Origin: Prevotellaceae bacterium
GTDB lineage: Bacteria; Bacteroidota; Bacteroidia; Bacteroidales; Bacteroidaceae
Direction of reading: 5' to 3'
Assembly (NCBI GenBank): GCA_019420585.1
Contig: JAHZGX010000013.1
Span: 1-64,000 of the forward strand
Length of the DNA stretch: 64,000 bases
Below, in pieces: positions 8,474 to 17,153 of the stretch; the first letter of the stretch is position 1; the number at the start of each line of letters is the position of its first letter. Below the pieces are notes generated by a model. That model saw only the letters and a program-made list of their open reading frames with translations. It searched no databases and was not told where the DNA came from. The translations under genes and the position numbers were made by a program.

Positions 8474-11400
8474 ATGGCTTTTAAGAAAGAAACAAAGGTA
8501 AAAACAAACTTTACCAAGATAACCATTGGCCTGGCTTCTCCTGAAGAGATTCTGGAGAACTCGTATGGTGAGGTCTTGAAACCAGAGACCATCAATTACC
8601 GTACCTACAAGCCCGAGCGCGACGGTCTGTTCTGCGAGCGCATTTTCGGTCCTACCAAGGACTACGAGTGCCATTGCGGAAAGTATAAGCGCATCCGCTA
8701 TAAGGGTATCGTCTGTGACCGCTGTGGAGTGGAAGTGACAGAGAAGAAGGTGCGCCGCGAGCGTAGTGGACACATCCAGTTGGTTGTACCTGTGGCACAC
8801 ATTTGGTATTTCCGTTCTCTTCCCAATAAGATAGGCTACCTTCTCGGTATCCCCACGAAGAAACTCGATGCTATAATATATTATGAGCGTTATGTTGTAA
8901 TACAGCCTGGTGTGATGGAGAATGACTCCGAAACACCTTTGGCTCGTCTTGACCTCTTGTCGGAGGATGACTATCTGAAGGTGTTGGATAAACTTCCTCA
9001 GAACAACGCTTATCTGGATGACAACGACCCCAACAAGTTCATTGCCAAGATGGGTGCAGAGGCTATTTATGACTTGCTTCTGCAACTTGATCTGGATTCT
9101 CTCTCTTATCAGTTGCGTGACCTGGCCAGTCAGGACACTGCACAGCAGAGAAAGAATGAGGCTCTGAAGCGTCTGCAGGTTGTGGAGAGTTTCCGTGCAA
9201 GCCGTGGACGCAATAAGCCCGAGTGGATGATAATGAAGATACTTCCTGTCATTCCACCTGAACTGCGTCCCTTGGTTCCCCTGGATGGCGGACGATTTGC
9301 CACCAGTGATCTGAATGACCTTTATCGTCGTGTCATCATCCGCAACAATCGTCTGAAGAGGCTTATAGAGATTAAGGCTCCCGAGGTTATTTTGCGTAAT
9401 GAGAAGCGCATGCTGCAGGAGGCCGTTGACAGCCTCTTCGACAACAGCAGGAAGAGCAGTGCGGTGAAGACAGAGAACAACCGTCCTTTGAAGTCACTCA
9501 GTGACTCGCTGAAGGGAAAGCAAGGCCGCTTCCGTCAGAACCTGCTCGGTAAGCGCGTTGACTATTCTGCACGTTCGGTGATTGTCGTTGGCCCTGAACT
9601 CAAGATGGGCGAATGCGGTCTGCCAAAGTTGATGGCTGCGGAACTCTATAAGCCGTTCATCATTCGCAAACTCATTGAGCGCGGCATCGTGAAGACGATG
9701 AAAAGCGCGAAGAAGATAGTAGACCGTAAGGATCCTATCATTTGGGACATCCTTGAACATGTCATGAAGGGTCACCCTGTCTTGCTTAACCGTGCTCCCA
9801 CTCTGCACCGTCTGGGCATTCAGGCATTCCAGCCAAAGATGATAGAGGGTAAGGCTATCCAGTTGCATCCTTTGGCATGTACGGCGTTCAACGCAGACTT
9901 CGACGGAGACCAGATGGCTGTGCACTTGCCTTTGAGCAATGAGGCCATCCTGGAGGCGCAGATTCTCATGCTCCAGTCGCACAATATTCTGAACCCTGCC
10001 AATGGTGCACCTATCACCGTACCTTCACAGGACATGGTGCTCGGTCTGTATTATATCACGAAACTTCGTCCTGGAGCCAAAGGGGCAGGCTTGAAGTTCT
10101 ATGGTCCCGAGGAGGCAATCATTGCTTACAACGAGAAGCGTGTGGATGTCCATGCTCCCGTGAGCGTCATCGTTGATGACAAACTGGAGGATGGCACTAT
10201 CGGCAAGCGCATGGTCGAGACTTCTGTGGGTCGTGTCATTGCCAACGAGATCATCCCCGTTGAGGTGGGCTTCTTCAATGATGTTATTTCCAAGAAGACC
10301 CTCCGTGGCATCATCACCGATGTTATCAAGACCGTGGGCGTGGCACGTGCATGCGAGTTCCTCGATGGTATCAAGAACCTTGGCTACCGCCTGGCCTACG
10401 AGGGCGGCTTGTCCTTCAACTTGGGTGATATCATCATTCCAAAGGAGAAAGAGGCACTCATCAAGAAGGGTAATGACGAGATTGATCGCATCGCTTCTGA
10501 ATATGGCATGGGCTTCATTACCGACAAGGAGCGTTACAACCAGGTGATTGACACTTGGACGCATGTCAACAATGAACTCTCTGCCGTCTTGATGAAGACC
10601 ATGAAGGAGGCTGACCAGGGCTTCAATGCTGTGTATATGATGCTTGACAGTGGTGCTCGTGGTAGCGCAGGTCAGATTAGCCAGTTGAGCGGTATGCGTG
10701 GTCTGATGGCCAAGCCCCAGAAAGCAGGTGCAGAGCTTCTCACTATTGAGAACCCCATCTTGTCCAACTTTAAGGAGGGCATGTCTGTGCTGGAGTACTT
10801 CATTTCTACCCACGGTGCCCGTAAGGGTCTTGCCGATACGGCCTTGAAGACAGCCGATGCCGGATACCTGACCCGCCGCTTGGTGGACGTGAGCCATGAC
10901 GTGATTATCACGGAGGAGGACTGCGGTACCCTGCGTGGCTTGATGTGCACAGCCTTGAAGAATGGCGATGAGGTCATCAGCAGCCTTTATGAGCGTATCC
11001 TCGGACGTGTGTCCGTGCATGATATCATCCATCCCACCACAGGCAAACTCATCTGTGCTGCCGGCGATGAGATTAACGAGGCCAAGGCACAGGAAATCGA
11101 GGAGAGCCCCATTGAGATGGTGGAGATTCGCTCCGTGCTCACTTGCGAGAGCAAGAAGGGTGTCTGCATGAAGTGTTATGGACGCAACCTTGCCACCAGC
11201 CGCATGGTGCAGAAGGGCGAGGCAGTGGGTGTGATTGCCGCACAGTCTATCGGTGAGCCCGGTACACAGCTTACATTGCGTACTTTCCATGCCGGTGGTG
11301 TGGCCAGCAATGCCGCTGCAAATGCCATGATACGTGCCAAGTATGATGCTCGTCTGGAGTTCGATGAACTTCGCACCGTACCCGTAACGGAGGAGGATGG

Positions 11401-12775
11401 CACTGCTGCCATGGTAGTCGTGAGCCGTCTGACAGAAGTACGCTTCGTTGATCCCACCACAGGCATCGTTCTTCTTAATCAGGATGTGCCTTACGGAAGC
11501 AAACTTTACTTCAAGGAGGGTGATACGGTGAAGAAGGGTGACGTGGTGGCCAAGTGGGATCCTTTCAATGCCGTCATCGTGACAGAGTCTGCCGGTAGGT
11601 TGCAATTCGAGAACGTCATCGAGGGTGTCACTTACCGTGTGGAGAGTGACGAGGCCACAGGTCTGCGCGAACTTATCGTGATAGAGTCTAAGGACAGAAC
11701 CAAGGTGCCTGCCGTGCATGTGCTTGATGTCAACGGTGAGCCTCTGCGCAACTATAATTTCCCCATTGGTGGACACATTGCAGTGGCTGATGGGCAAGAA
11801 GTGAAGGCTGGTGATGTGCTTGTGAAGATTCCGCGTGTGGTTGGTGGTGGTGGTGACATCACCGGTGGTCTGCCTCGTGTGACAGAGTTGTTTGAGGCTC
11901 GCAATCCCAGCAATCCTGCAGTGGTGACTGAGATTGACGGCGAGGTGACCATGGGTAAGATCAAGCGTGGTAACCGTGAGATAACCGTAACATCCAAGAT
12001 GGGTGACGTACGCAAGTATCTGGTGCCCATGAGCAAGCAGATTCTGGTGCAGGAGAATGACTCCGTGCGTGCAGGTACGCCCCTGTCTGATGGGGCCATC
12101 ACTCCTGCTGATATCCTGGCTATCAAGGGCCCCACGGCTGTACAGGAGTATATCGTGAACGAGGTGCAGGACGTGTATCGTCTGCAGGGCGTGAAGATTA
12201 ACGAGAAGCACTTTGAGGTAATCGTGCGTCAGATGATGCGCAAGGTGCAAATCAACGAGCCCGGTGATACCAACTTCCTGGAGATGCAGATGGTGGACAA
12301 ACTGGACTTCGCTGAGGAGAACGACCGCATCTGGGGCAAGAAGGTGGTGACCGATCCGGGTGACTCCGAGACCCTGCAGAAGGGACAGATCGTGACCGCA
12401 CGCCGTCTGCGCGACGAGAACTCCAGCCTGAAGCGCAGAGACCTCCGTACTGTCGAGGTGCGTGACGCACAGCCTGCCACTTCCACTCAGATACTTCAAG
12501 GCATCACCCGTGCGGCATTGCAGACCAGCAGTTTCATGTCGGCTGCTTCCTTCCAGGAGACAACCAAGGTGCTCAATGAGGCTGCCATCAACGGTAAGTC
12601 CGATTATCTGGAGGGCATGAAGGAGAACGTGATATGCGGTCACCTCATTCCCGCGGGTACCGGCTTGCGTGAGTTTGACAAGATTGTGGTTGCCAGCAGG
12701 GAGGATTATGAACTCTCCCTCTCCAGCCGCAAGACTCTTCTTGAGTATGCCGACGAACTGGCACCTCAGGTATGA
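8474..12775 (+). CDS. rpoC: DNA-directed RNA polymerase subunit beta'
   Basis: The beta' subunit carries the active-site magnesium. The 1433-residue product shows the N-terminal zinc site (CHCGKYKRIRYKG then CDRCG), the catalytic loop NADFDGDQMAVH, the bridge and trigger regions, and a second zinc cluster (ending CMKCYGRN). A long beta'-type insertion and C-terminal clamp helices are present. A strong terminator follows. The str operon (rpsL, rpsG, fusA) that follows rpoC in many Bacteroidales is absent. Confidence 0.99.
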   Translation: MAFKKETKVKTNFTKITIGLASPEEILENSYGEVLKPETINYRTYKPERDGLFCERIFGPTKDYECHCGKYKRIRYKGIVCDRCGVEVTEKKVRRERSGHIQLVVPVAHIWYFRSLPNKIGYLLGIPTKKLDAIIYYERYVVIQPGVMENDSETPLARLDLLSEDDYLKVLDKLPQNNAYLDDNDPNKFIAKMGAEAIYDLLLQLDLDSLSYQLRDLASQDTAQQRKNEALKRLQVVESFRASRGRNKPEWMIMKILPVIPPELRPLVPLDGGRFATSDLNDLYRRVIIRNNRLKRLIEIKAPEVILRNEKRMLQEAVDSLFDNSRKSSAVKTENNRPLKSLSDSLKGKQGRFRQNLLGKRVDYSARSVIVVGPELKMGECGLPKLMAAELYKPFIIRKLIERGIVKTMKSAKKIVDRKDPIIWDILEHVMKGHPVLLNRAPTLHRLGIQAFQPKMIEGKAIQLHPLACTAFNADFDGDQMAVHLPLSNEAILEAQILMLQSHNILNPANGAPITVPSQDMVLGLYYITKLRPGAKGAGLKFYGPEEAIIAYNEKRVDVHAPVSVIVDDKLEDGTIGKRMVETSVGRVIANEIIPVEVGFFNDVISKKTLRGIITDVIKTVGVARACEFLDGIKNLGYRLAYEGGLSFNLGDIIIPKEKEALIKKGNDEIDRIASEYGMGFITDKERYNQVIDTWTHVNNELSAVLMKTMKEADQGFNAVYMMLDSGARGSAGQISQLSGMRGLMAKPQKAGAELLTIENPILSNFKEGMSVLEYFISTHGARKGLADTALKTADAGYLTRRLVDVSHDVIITEEDCGTLRGLMCTALKNGDEVISSLYERILGRVSVHDIIHPTTGKLICAAGDEINEAKAQEIEESPIEMVEIRSVLTCESKKGVCMKCYGRNLATSRMVQKGEAVGVIAAQSIGEPGTQLTLRTFHAGGVASNAAANAMIRAKYDARLEFDELRTVPVTEEDGTAAMVVVSRLTEVRFVDPTTGIVLLNQDVPYGSKLYFKEGDTVKKGDVVAKWDPFNAVIVTESAGRLQFENVIEGVTYRVESDEATGLRELIVIESKDRTKVPAVHVLDVNGEPLRNYNFPIGGHIAVADGQEVKAGDVLVKIPRVVGGGGDITGGLPRVTELFEARNPSNPAVVTEIDGEVTMGKIKRGNREITVTSKMGDVRKYLVPMSKQILVQENDSVRAGTPLSDGAITPADILAIKGPTAVQEYIVNEVQDVYRLQGVKINEKHFEVIVRQMMRKVQINEPGDTNFLEMQMVDKLDFAEENDRIWGKKVVTDPGDSETLQKGQIVTARRLRDENSSLKRRDLRTVEVRDAQPATSTQILQGITRAALQTSSFMSAASFQETTKVLNEAAINGKSDYLEGMKENVICGHLIPAGTGLREFDKIVVASREDYELSLSSRKTLLEYADELAPQV

Positions 12776-12803
12776 GTTGAGGTGATAGAATAATAAAAGA
12801 AAG

Positions 12804-12849
12804 GAATCCTCGCCTGGCCGTAAGGTTTGGGCGGGGATTCTTGCTTTTA
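12804..12849 (+). terminator. Terminator of the rpoBC operon
   Basis: GAATCCTCGCC (12804-12814) pairs with GGCGGGGATTC (12830-12840), and the stem is followed by TTGCTTTTA. The strong stem and T-rich end fit intrinsic termination after rpoC. Confidence 0.85.
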
Positions 12850-13168
12850 TGGGGATGTGGCGGGCTGGGGCCAATCCTATAGGTTGCTGAGGGTGTACAG
12901 GGGAATGATGTCCACGTGACGTGTGTTGTCACCATCTTCCTTGTCGGCATATTCCAAGTGCCCGAAGTTCTCAAGCGAGGCGCGTACGGCATGCATGAGC
13001 CCTTTCTCGTGCATGAAGACCCACAGGCTCTGTGATGCTCTCCCTGTCCCTTTTCTCGGCAATGTTGGCACTTTGCGCTCTCGGGGGAAGTGTGATTGGC
13101 ATCTGTTTCGTAACTTTGCAGCCACTAATGGCATCTGCAAAGTGGAAAACGTGGGGCGCACTCTCATC
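12850..13168. other. Gap after rpoC with a possible gene remnant
   Basis: No convincing gene lies here. On the - strand, 12877-13014 encodes 45 residues from an ATG (MHEKGLMHAVRASLENFGHL...) ending in PLYTLSNL. The composition looks protein-like, but I do not recognise it. Its upstream extension reads as noise through the promoter of the next + gene, so it may be a small gene or the 3' scrap of a deleted one. Confidence 0.35.
13111..13118 (+). promoter_or_regulatory. -7 box for the DUF5686 gene
   Basis: TAACTTTG matches the Bacteroidetes TAnnTTTG element. No good TTTG lies about 20 bp upstream. The box sits 50 bp before the ATG at 13169 and argues against the longer open frame that begins at 12923. 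Confidence 0.6.
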
Positions 13169-15769
13169 ATGACCATATTGCTGTGCCTGCTGCTCGTGTG
13201 CCGGCTGTCCGCACAGGTGCTGCAGGGCAAGGTGACCGCCTCGTCAACCGGCGAGGCGCTCCCCGGCGTGCACGTCTATTATGCCGACAGCAAGGGAGCG
13301 GCGGTGACGACCGACACGGAGGGGCGCTACAGGATTCCTTGCCGGCAGGGGACGTTGCTCTTCACCATGATTGGCTTCGACACCCAGGCCGTGGAGGTGA
13401 GCAAGGCCCGGCGGCTGGACGTGCGCCTGCGCGAGAAGTCATCTGCGCTGCAGGAGGTGCGGGTGGAGGGCAGGCGCAAGCGCTACAGCCGCAAGGACAA
13501 CCCGGCCGTGGAGATGATGCGCCGGGTGATAAAGGCCAAGGAGAAGACTGACCTGCACTCGCGTGACTTCCTCACTTACCGGAAGTATGAGAAGATGACG
13601 CTCTCACTGGATGAGGTGACGGAGAAGATACTGCAGGATGACCATTTCCGGCGCGTCCCTTACCTGAAGGAGCATGTGGACACTTGCCCCCAGACGGGCA
13701 AACTCATCCTGCCCCTCACGGTGGACGAGAAGCTGAGCCGCATGATTTACCGGCGCACGCCCCGGCAGGAGAAGGCCATCGTGGAGGGGCAGAGGAGCGA
13801 CGGCATCAGCAACTTGATTGCCTCGGGCAACATACTCACGGGCATGATGGCCGACTGCTTTACCGATGTGGACCTGTATCAGGATCAGATCCGGTTGCTG
13901 CAGTATCCCTTCACCAGCCCCATCAGTACGGCTTCGGCACTCTCTTTCTACCGCTATTTCATCGTGGATACGGTCATGGTGGAGCGGGACAAGTGCTTCC
14001 GGGTAGATTTTACGCCCAACAATCCGCAGGATTTCGGTTTCTCGGGCTCGCTCTTCATCCTGGCCGACTCCACCTGGCGGGTGCGCCGTGCGGAGATTGG
14101 CATCCCGGGGCGCTCGGACGTGAACTTCGTGCGCGAGATGCGCGTGGAGCAGGACTTCAGCACGCTGCCCACGGGTGAGCAGGTGGTGACCTGCAGCCGC
14201 ATGCTTGTGCGCATGGCTCTCACCTCGTGGATTCAGAAGGTGCAGGTGGAGCGGGTGGTGCATTGCTCCGGCTGGGACTTCTCGCCATTGGAGGGGAAGG
14301 AGTTTGCCTTTGGCGGAGACACGCGGCAGGAGCCCTCGGCACAGATGCGTGACGGGAGTTTCTGGGAGGAGGCACGTCCGGAGCCGCTCACGCGCACCGA
14401 GGGCGACATGGGGCTGCTGGTGCGCCGCTTCTACGGCACGCGGGGCTTCAAGCCGCTGCTGTGGGTGGCAAAGGCATTCATTGAGAACTATGTGGAGACG
14501 AGCATGCGGCCCGACCGCCCCAGCCTGGTGGACATAGGCCCAGTGAACTCCATGATAGGCACCAACTCCGTGGAGGGATTCCACCTGAGGGCAAGCGCGC
14601 AGACCACGGCCCACCTGAGCCCGCACTGGTTCCTGCGGGGGAATGTGAAGTATGGCTTCGGCGACGGGCGGTGGAAAGGCATGGGCGAGGTGACCTATTC
14701 CTTCAACCGCAAGGCTTACCTGCCGCACGAATACCCCGTGCGCAACCTGGCCTTCAGCTATGAGAATGACGTGAGTTCCCCCAGTGACAAGTTCCTTGAC
14801 ACCGACCGCGACAACGTGTTCGTGGCACTCAAGTGGGCTCCCGTGCGCCACATGAACTACTTTGCCCGATACAGTGCCCGGCTTGACTGGGAGTGGGAGA
14901 GCGGGCTGCGCCTCCAGGCACGACTGAGGCGGGAGTGGAACGAGGGGGCGGGCGACCTCTTCTTCCAACCGATGAACGGATTGGGGGTGAATGCCTATGG
15001 GGTGGCGGTGCCCACTCCTTCCGCCGTGCTGAACCGCAGGCGCATCGTGTTCACCGAACTGACGGCCGGCCTCACGTTCCAGCCCGGAGCCACGTATGTC
15101 AACACCAAGCAGCACCGCCTGCCTGCCAACCTGGACTCGCCCGTGCTGGGGCTTACCCACACCGTGGGCATCAAGGGATTCCTGGGCGGGCAGTATAGTT
15201 ACAACTTCACGGAGGCCACGCTCTACAAGCGCTTCTGGCTGCGCTCGTGGGGAAAGGTGGACCTGAACGTGAAGGGCGGCATACAGTGGAACCGCGTGCC
15301 TTTCCCCTTCCTCATCATGCCGGCTGCCAACATGAGTTACATCATGAGCGGCAACACCTTCAGCCTGGTGCGCAACATGGAGTTCCCCACCGACCGCTAT
15401 GCCTCCATGATGCTGTCGTGGGACCTCAACGGGAAGGTGTTCAACCGCGTGCCCTTGCTGAAGAAGTTGAAGTGGAGGGAGTACCTGGCCGTGAACACCC
15501 TGTGGGGAACGCTCACGGACAAGAACAACCCACTGCTGGAGCGCAATGCCGCAGACGGGCGGCTGTTCTACTTCCCGGGGAGTTACGTGGATGGGAACTT
15601 TGAGTATGCCTCACGGGTCATCAGCCCGCGCAAGCCCTACGTGGAGGTCATCGCGGGCGTGCACAATATCTTCAAAGTCCTGCATGTGGAGTATGTGCGC
15701 CGGCTCGACTACCTCTATCCCGGCACCCGGCGCTGGGGCATCCGTGGCGTGTTCCGTGCCACGTTCTGA
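13169..15769 (+). CDS. Outer-membrane DUF5686 / carboxypeptidase-regulatory-like protein
   Basis: The start is set at the ATG that begins a signal peptide (MTILLCLLLVCRLSAQ), just downstream of a -7 box, giving 866 residues. Residues about 18-95 form a carboxypeptidase regulatory-like beta domain (GKVTASSTGEALPGVHVYY, then FTMIGFDTQ). The DUF5686 signature follows (YSRKDNPAVEMMRRVIKAK), then a long region alternating aromatic and polar residues, typical of an outer-membrane beta-barrel. The last residue is phenylalanine, as in many barrels. The function of this Bacteroidetes family is unknown. GC is high. It stands alone between the rpoC terminator and an HU-like gene on the other strand. Confidence 0.85.
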   Translation: MTILLCLLLVCRLSAQVLQGKVTASSTGEALPGVHVYYADSKGAAVTTDTEGRYRIPCRQGTLLFTMIGFDTQAVEVSKARRLDVRLREKSSALQEVRVEGRRKRYSRKDNPAVEMMRRVIKAKEKTDLHSRDFLTYRKYEKMTLSLDEVTEKILQDDHFRRVPYLKEHVDTCPQTGKLILPLTVDEKLSRMIYRRTPRQEKAIVEGQRSDGISNLIASGNILTGMMADCFTDVDLYQDQIRLLQYPFTSPISTASALSFYRYFIVDTVMVERDKCFRVDFTPNNPQDFGFSGSLFILADSTWRVRRAEIGIPGRSDVNFVREMRVEQDFSTLPTGEQVVTCSRMLVRMALTSWIQKVQVERVVHCSGWDFSPLEGKEFAFGGDTRQEPSAQMRDGSFWEEARPEPLTRTEGDMGLLVRRFYGTRGFKPLLWVAKAFIENYVETSMRPDRPSLVDIGPVNSMIGTNSVEGFHLRASAQTTAHLSPHWFLRGNVKYGFGDGRWKGMGEVTYSFNRKAYLPHEYPVRNLAFSYENDVSSPSDKFLDTDRDNVFVALKWAPVRHMNYFARYSARLDWEWESGLRLQARLRREWNEGAGDLFFQPMNGLGVNAYGVAVPTPSAVLNRRRIVFTELTAGLTFQPGATYVNTKQHRLPANLDSPVLGLTHTVGIKGFLGGQYSYNFTEATLYKRFWLRSWGKVDLNVKGGIQWNRVPFPFLIMPAANMSYIMSGNTFSLVRNMEFPTDRYASMMLSWDLNGKVFNRVPLLKKLKWREYLAVNTLWGTLTDKNNPLLERNAADGRLFYFPGSYVDGNFEYASRVISPRKPYVEVIAGVHNIFKVLHVEYVRRLDYLYPGTRRWGIRGVFRATF

Positions 15770-15941
15770 GGCGGGGCTGCTTCCCTTCCCGCCTCATTGT
15801 CCTTCCTTTTTTCCTTCCTTCGCCGGACTGCCGCCCTCGCCCGCCAGGGGTGTGGCCGGGCACACCACGGGCATTCCTGCATGCGGCATCCCCCACGGGG
15901 AAGGAAGGATTCCCGGGCATGCCTCACGCAGGAAGGAAAAA

Positions 15942-15977
15942 GGCGGGGGCAAGGCCCGCCCTAGCCTTGCCCCCGCC
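15942..15977 (-). terminator. Terminator of the first HU-like gene
   Basis: A perfect 14-bp stem, GGCGGGGGCAAGGC / GCCTTGCCCCCGCC with an 8-nt loop, lies just past the stop at 15985. On the - strand it is followed by TTTTTCCTTCC. It may also serve the + gene ending at 15769. Confidence 0.8.
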
Positions 15978-15984
15978 GCATGTC

Positions 15985-16491
15985 TCAGGCCAGGTCATCG
16001 CTGCCCGCGTCTCCACCGGGAGTGTCGGGGCCGCCCTGGCTGCCTCCACCCTGTCCGGGGTCATTGCCCGTTGCCGGGTCCTCGTCCTTGGTGCCGGCGG
16101 GGAGTTCAATCCACTCCAGTTCATCGGTGTCCACCAGGGCGCGGGTGTAGTGCTTGCCGGAGATGCGCTCACGCTCCGGGACAAACTGCACGCGCACGGC
16201 CTGCACCTGCTTCTCGAAGTTGAAGTCCTTCAGGTCCTTCACGCCCTTGCTGCTGAGCACGTAGCGGAAGTAGCCCAGTCCCTCGATGTGGACGCTCTTG
16301 CCCTGGCTCATGCGGTTGTGCATCACGGAGGCGATGTCGCCCAGCACGGCCTGCACGTCAGAGTTGCTCACTGTGGAAATCCTGGCCAGGTCCTTGGCCA
16401 GGCTCTTCGTCTCCACGGGCTTTCCCTGCACGATGGCACGGGGGAAATAAACGCCCAAATGCTTGTTGAATTCTTTCTTGTAAAACGGCAT
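15985..16491 (-). CDS. HU-related DNA-binding protein with Gly-rich tail (copy 1)
   Basis: The 168-residue product belongs to the histone-like HU-related family of Bacteroidales. It begins MPFYKKEFNKHLGVYFPRA. The HU fold can be followed through SLAKDLARIS, SNSDVQAVLGDI and GKSVHIEGLGYFRYVLSSKG (the turn before the DNA-binding arms). From about residue 133 a low-complexity tail rich in G, D, P and S ends in SDDLA. Likely role: binding bent or junction DNA at the nucleoid; target unknown. It is a single-gene unit, with a terminator downstream and an array of 18-bp palindromes beginning 91 bp upstream. A second copy with a similar tail is at 24677. Confidence 0.88.
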   Translation of the reverse strand: MPFYKKEFNKHLGVYFPRAIVQGKPVETKSLAKDLARISTVSNSDVQAVLGDIASVMHNRMSQGKSVHIEGLGYFRYVLSSKGVKDLKDFNFEKQVQAVRVQFVPERERISGKHYTRALVDTDELEWIELPAGTKDEDPATGNDPGQGGGSQGGPDTPGGDAGSDDLA

Positions 16492-16581
16492 AGTGTTACG
16501 TTTTTAGCGTTAATTGTAAAGTTTTTTACTCGGGGTGGATAGGTTTTGTATCTTTCTATGAATCAAATGCTTGTGCTTATT

Positions 16582-16660
16582 GCTGTCTTGACCATGCCGA
16601 GATGGCCATCTCGGGCATGTCGAGACGGCCATCTCGGCATGGTCAAGACAGCCATCTCGG
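16582..16660. repeat. Array of 18-bp palindromes upstream of HU-like copy 1
   Basis: Three 18-bp units lie at 16597-16614 (CCGAGATGGCCATCTCGG, a perfect palindrome), 16620-16637 (TCGAGACGGCCATCTCGG) and 16643-16660 (TCAAGACAGCCATCTCGG). Spacers are 5 bp and centres are exactly 23 bp apart. A half-unit before them ends in TGTCTTGA, complementary to the left half of the third unit. As a whole, 16582-16613 and 16621-16652 also form a 32-bp inverted repeat with one mismatch. It is 91 bp upstream of the HU-like start. Confidence 0.85.
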
Positions 16661-17099
16661 TATAGCCGAGTCAGTGATAAGGTCAGGTGGAACCAGTTCT
16701 GTCATGATTTTTTGTTTTTGGCTAAATATTCCCTCTCTGCCGCCTCGGCCTCACTCTCTGTCCATGAACAGCAGGCAGAATAGTCTTTGCGGCTCGGAGA
16801 TGACGCAAATATAGGCATTCCATCTCAGTTGCGCAATAAGGTAGCCACGGAATTTTCCGCCCACCCATCACTTTTGCCTGAAATGGGCAAGCGGAGTACC
16901 GCACTGCATTTGGCGGCAACCCGGTACTGGATATTGGGTAAGAAGATGGCGGCAAGACGTGCTGTTGTCCGATGTCTTGTCATGCTCGCTTCATCGGGTA
17001 GGGATTCTCCATTGTCCCCTTCTCGCCATATATGACAAAGAATGAGCGTGCATATTGAGCATGTTAATTACACAAATGTAAAAAAATACCGATGTGTAG
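16661..17099. other. Intergenic stretch with unrecognised open fragments
   Basis: Short open frames exist on both strands (for example - 16722-16955 and + 16787-17035), but none has a convincing start, promoter or recognisable family. Some stretches have protein-like composition, so it may be the remains of a decayed gene. I see no IS ends or tRNA here. Confidence 0.4.
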
Positions 17100-17129
17100 T
17101 TTGTTGTTTTGATAAAAGTGCTAAATTTG
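17100..17129 (+). promoter_or_regulatory. Promoter of the C1A protease gene
   Basis: TTTG (17100-17103), an 18-bp spacer and TAAATTTG (17122-17129) match the Bacteroidetes promoter form. The ATG at 17154 is 25 bp downstream. Confidence 0.75.
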
Positions 17130-17153
17130 TTGCATCTATAATCTTTATAAACG

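Noticed and set aside
8381..9085. A 234-residue open frame antisense to the rpoB/rpoC junction
   Set aside because: Shadow across two certain genes, with no start signal or family.
10025..12874. A 949-residue open frame antisense to rpoC
   Set aside because: It is wholly opposite the well-conserved rpoC codons, has low-complexity His/Leu-rich composition typical of antisense frames, and no promoter or family match.
12923..13168. N-terminal extension of the DUF5686 frame
   Set aside because: It would run through the TAACTTTG box and place 82 unrelated residues before a clear signal peptide.
13604..15160. A 518-residue open frame antisense to the DUF5686 gene
   Set aside because: GC-rich third-position shadow of the + gene; composition rich in H, R, A and P with no signal or domain.
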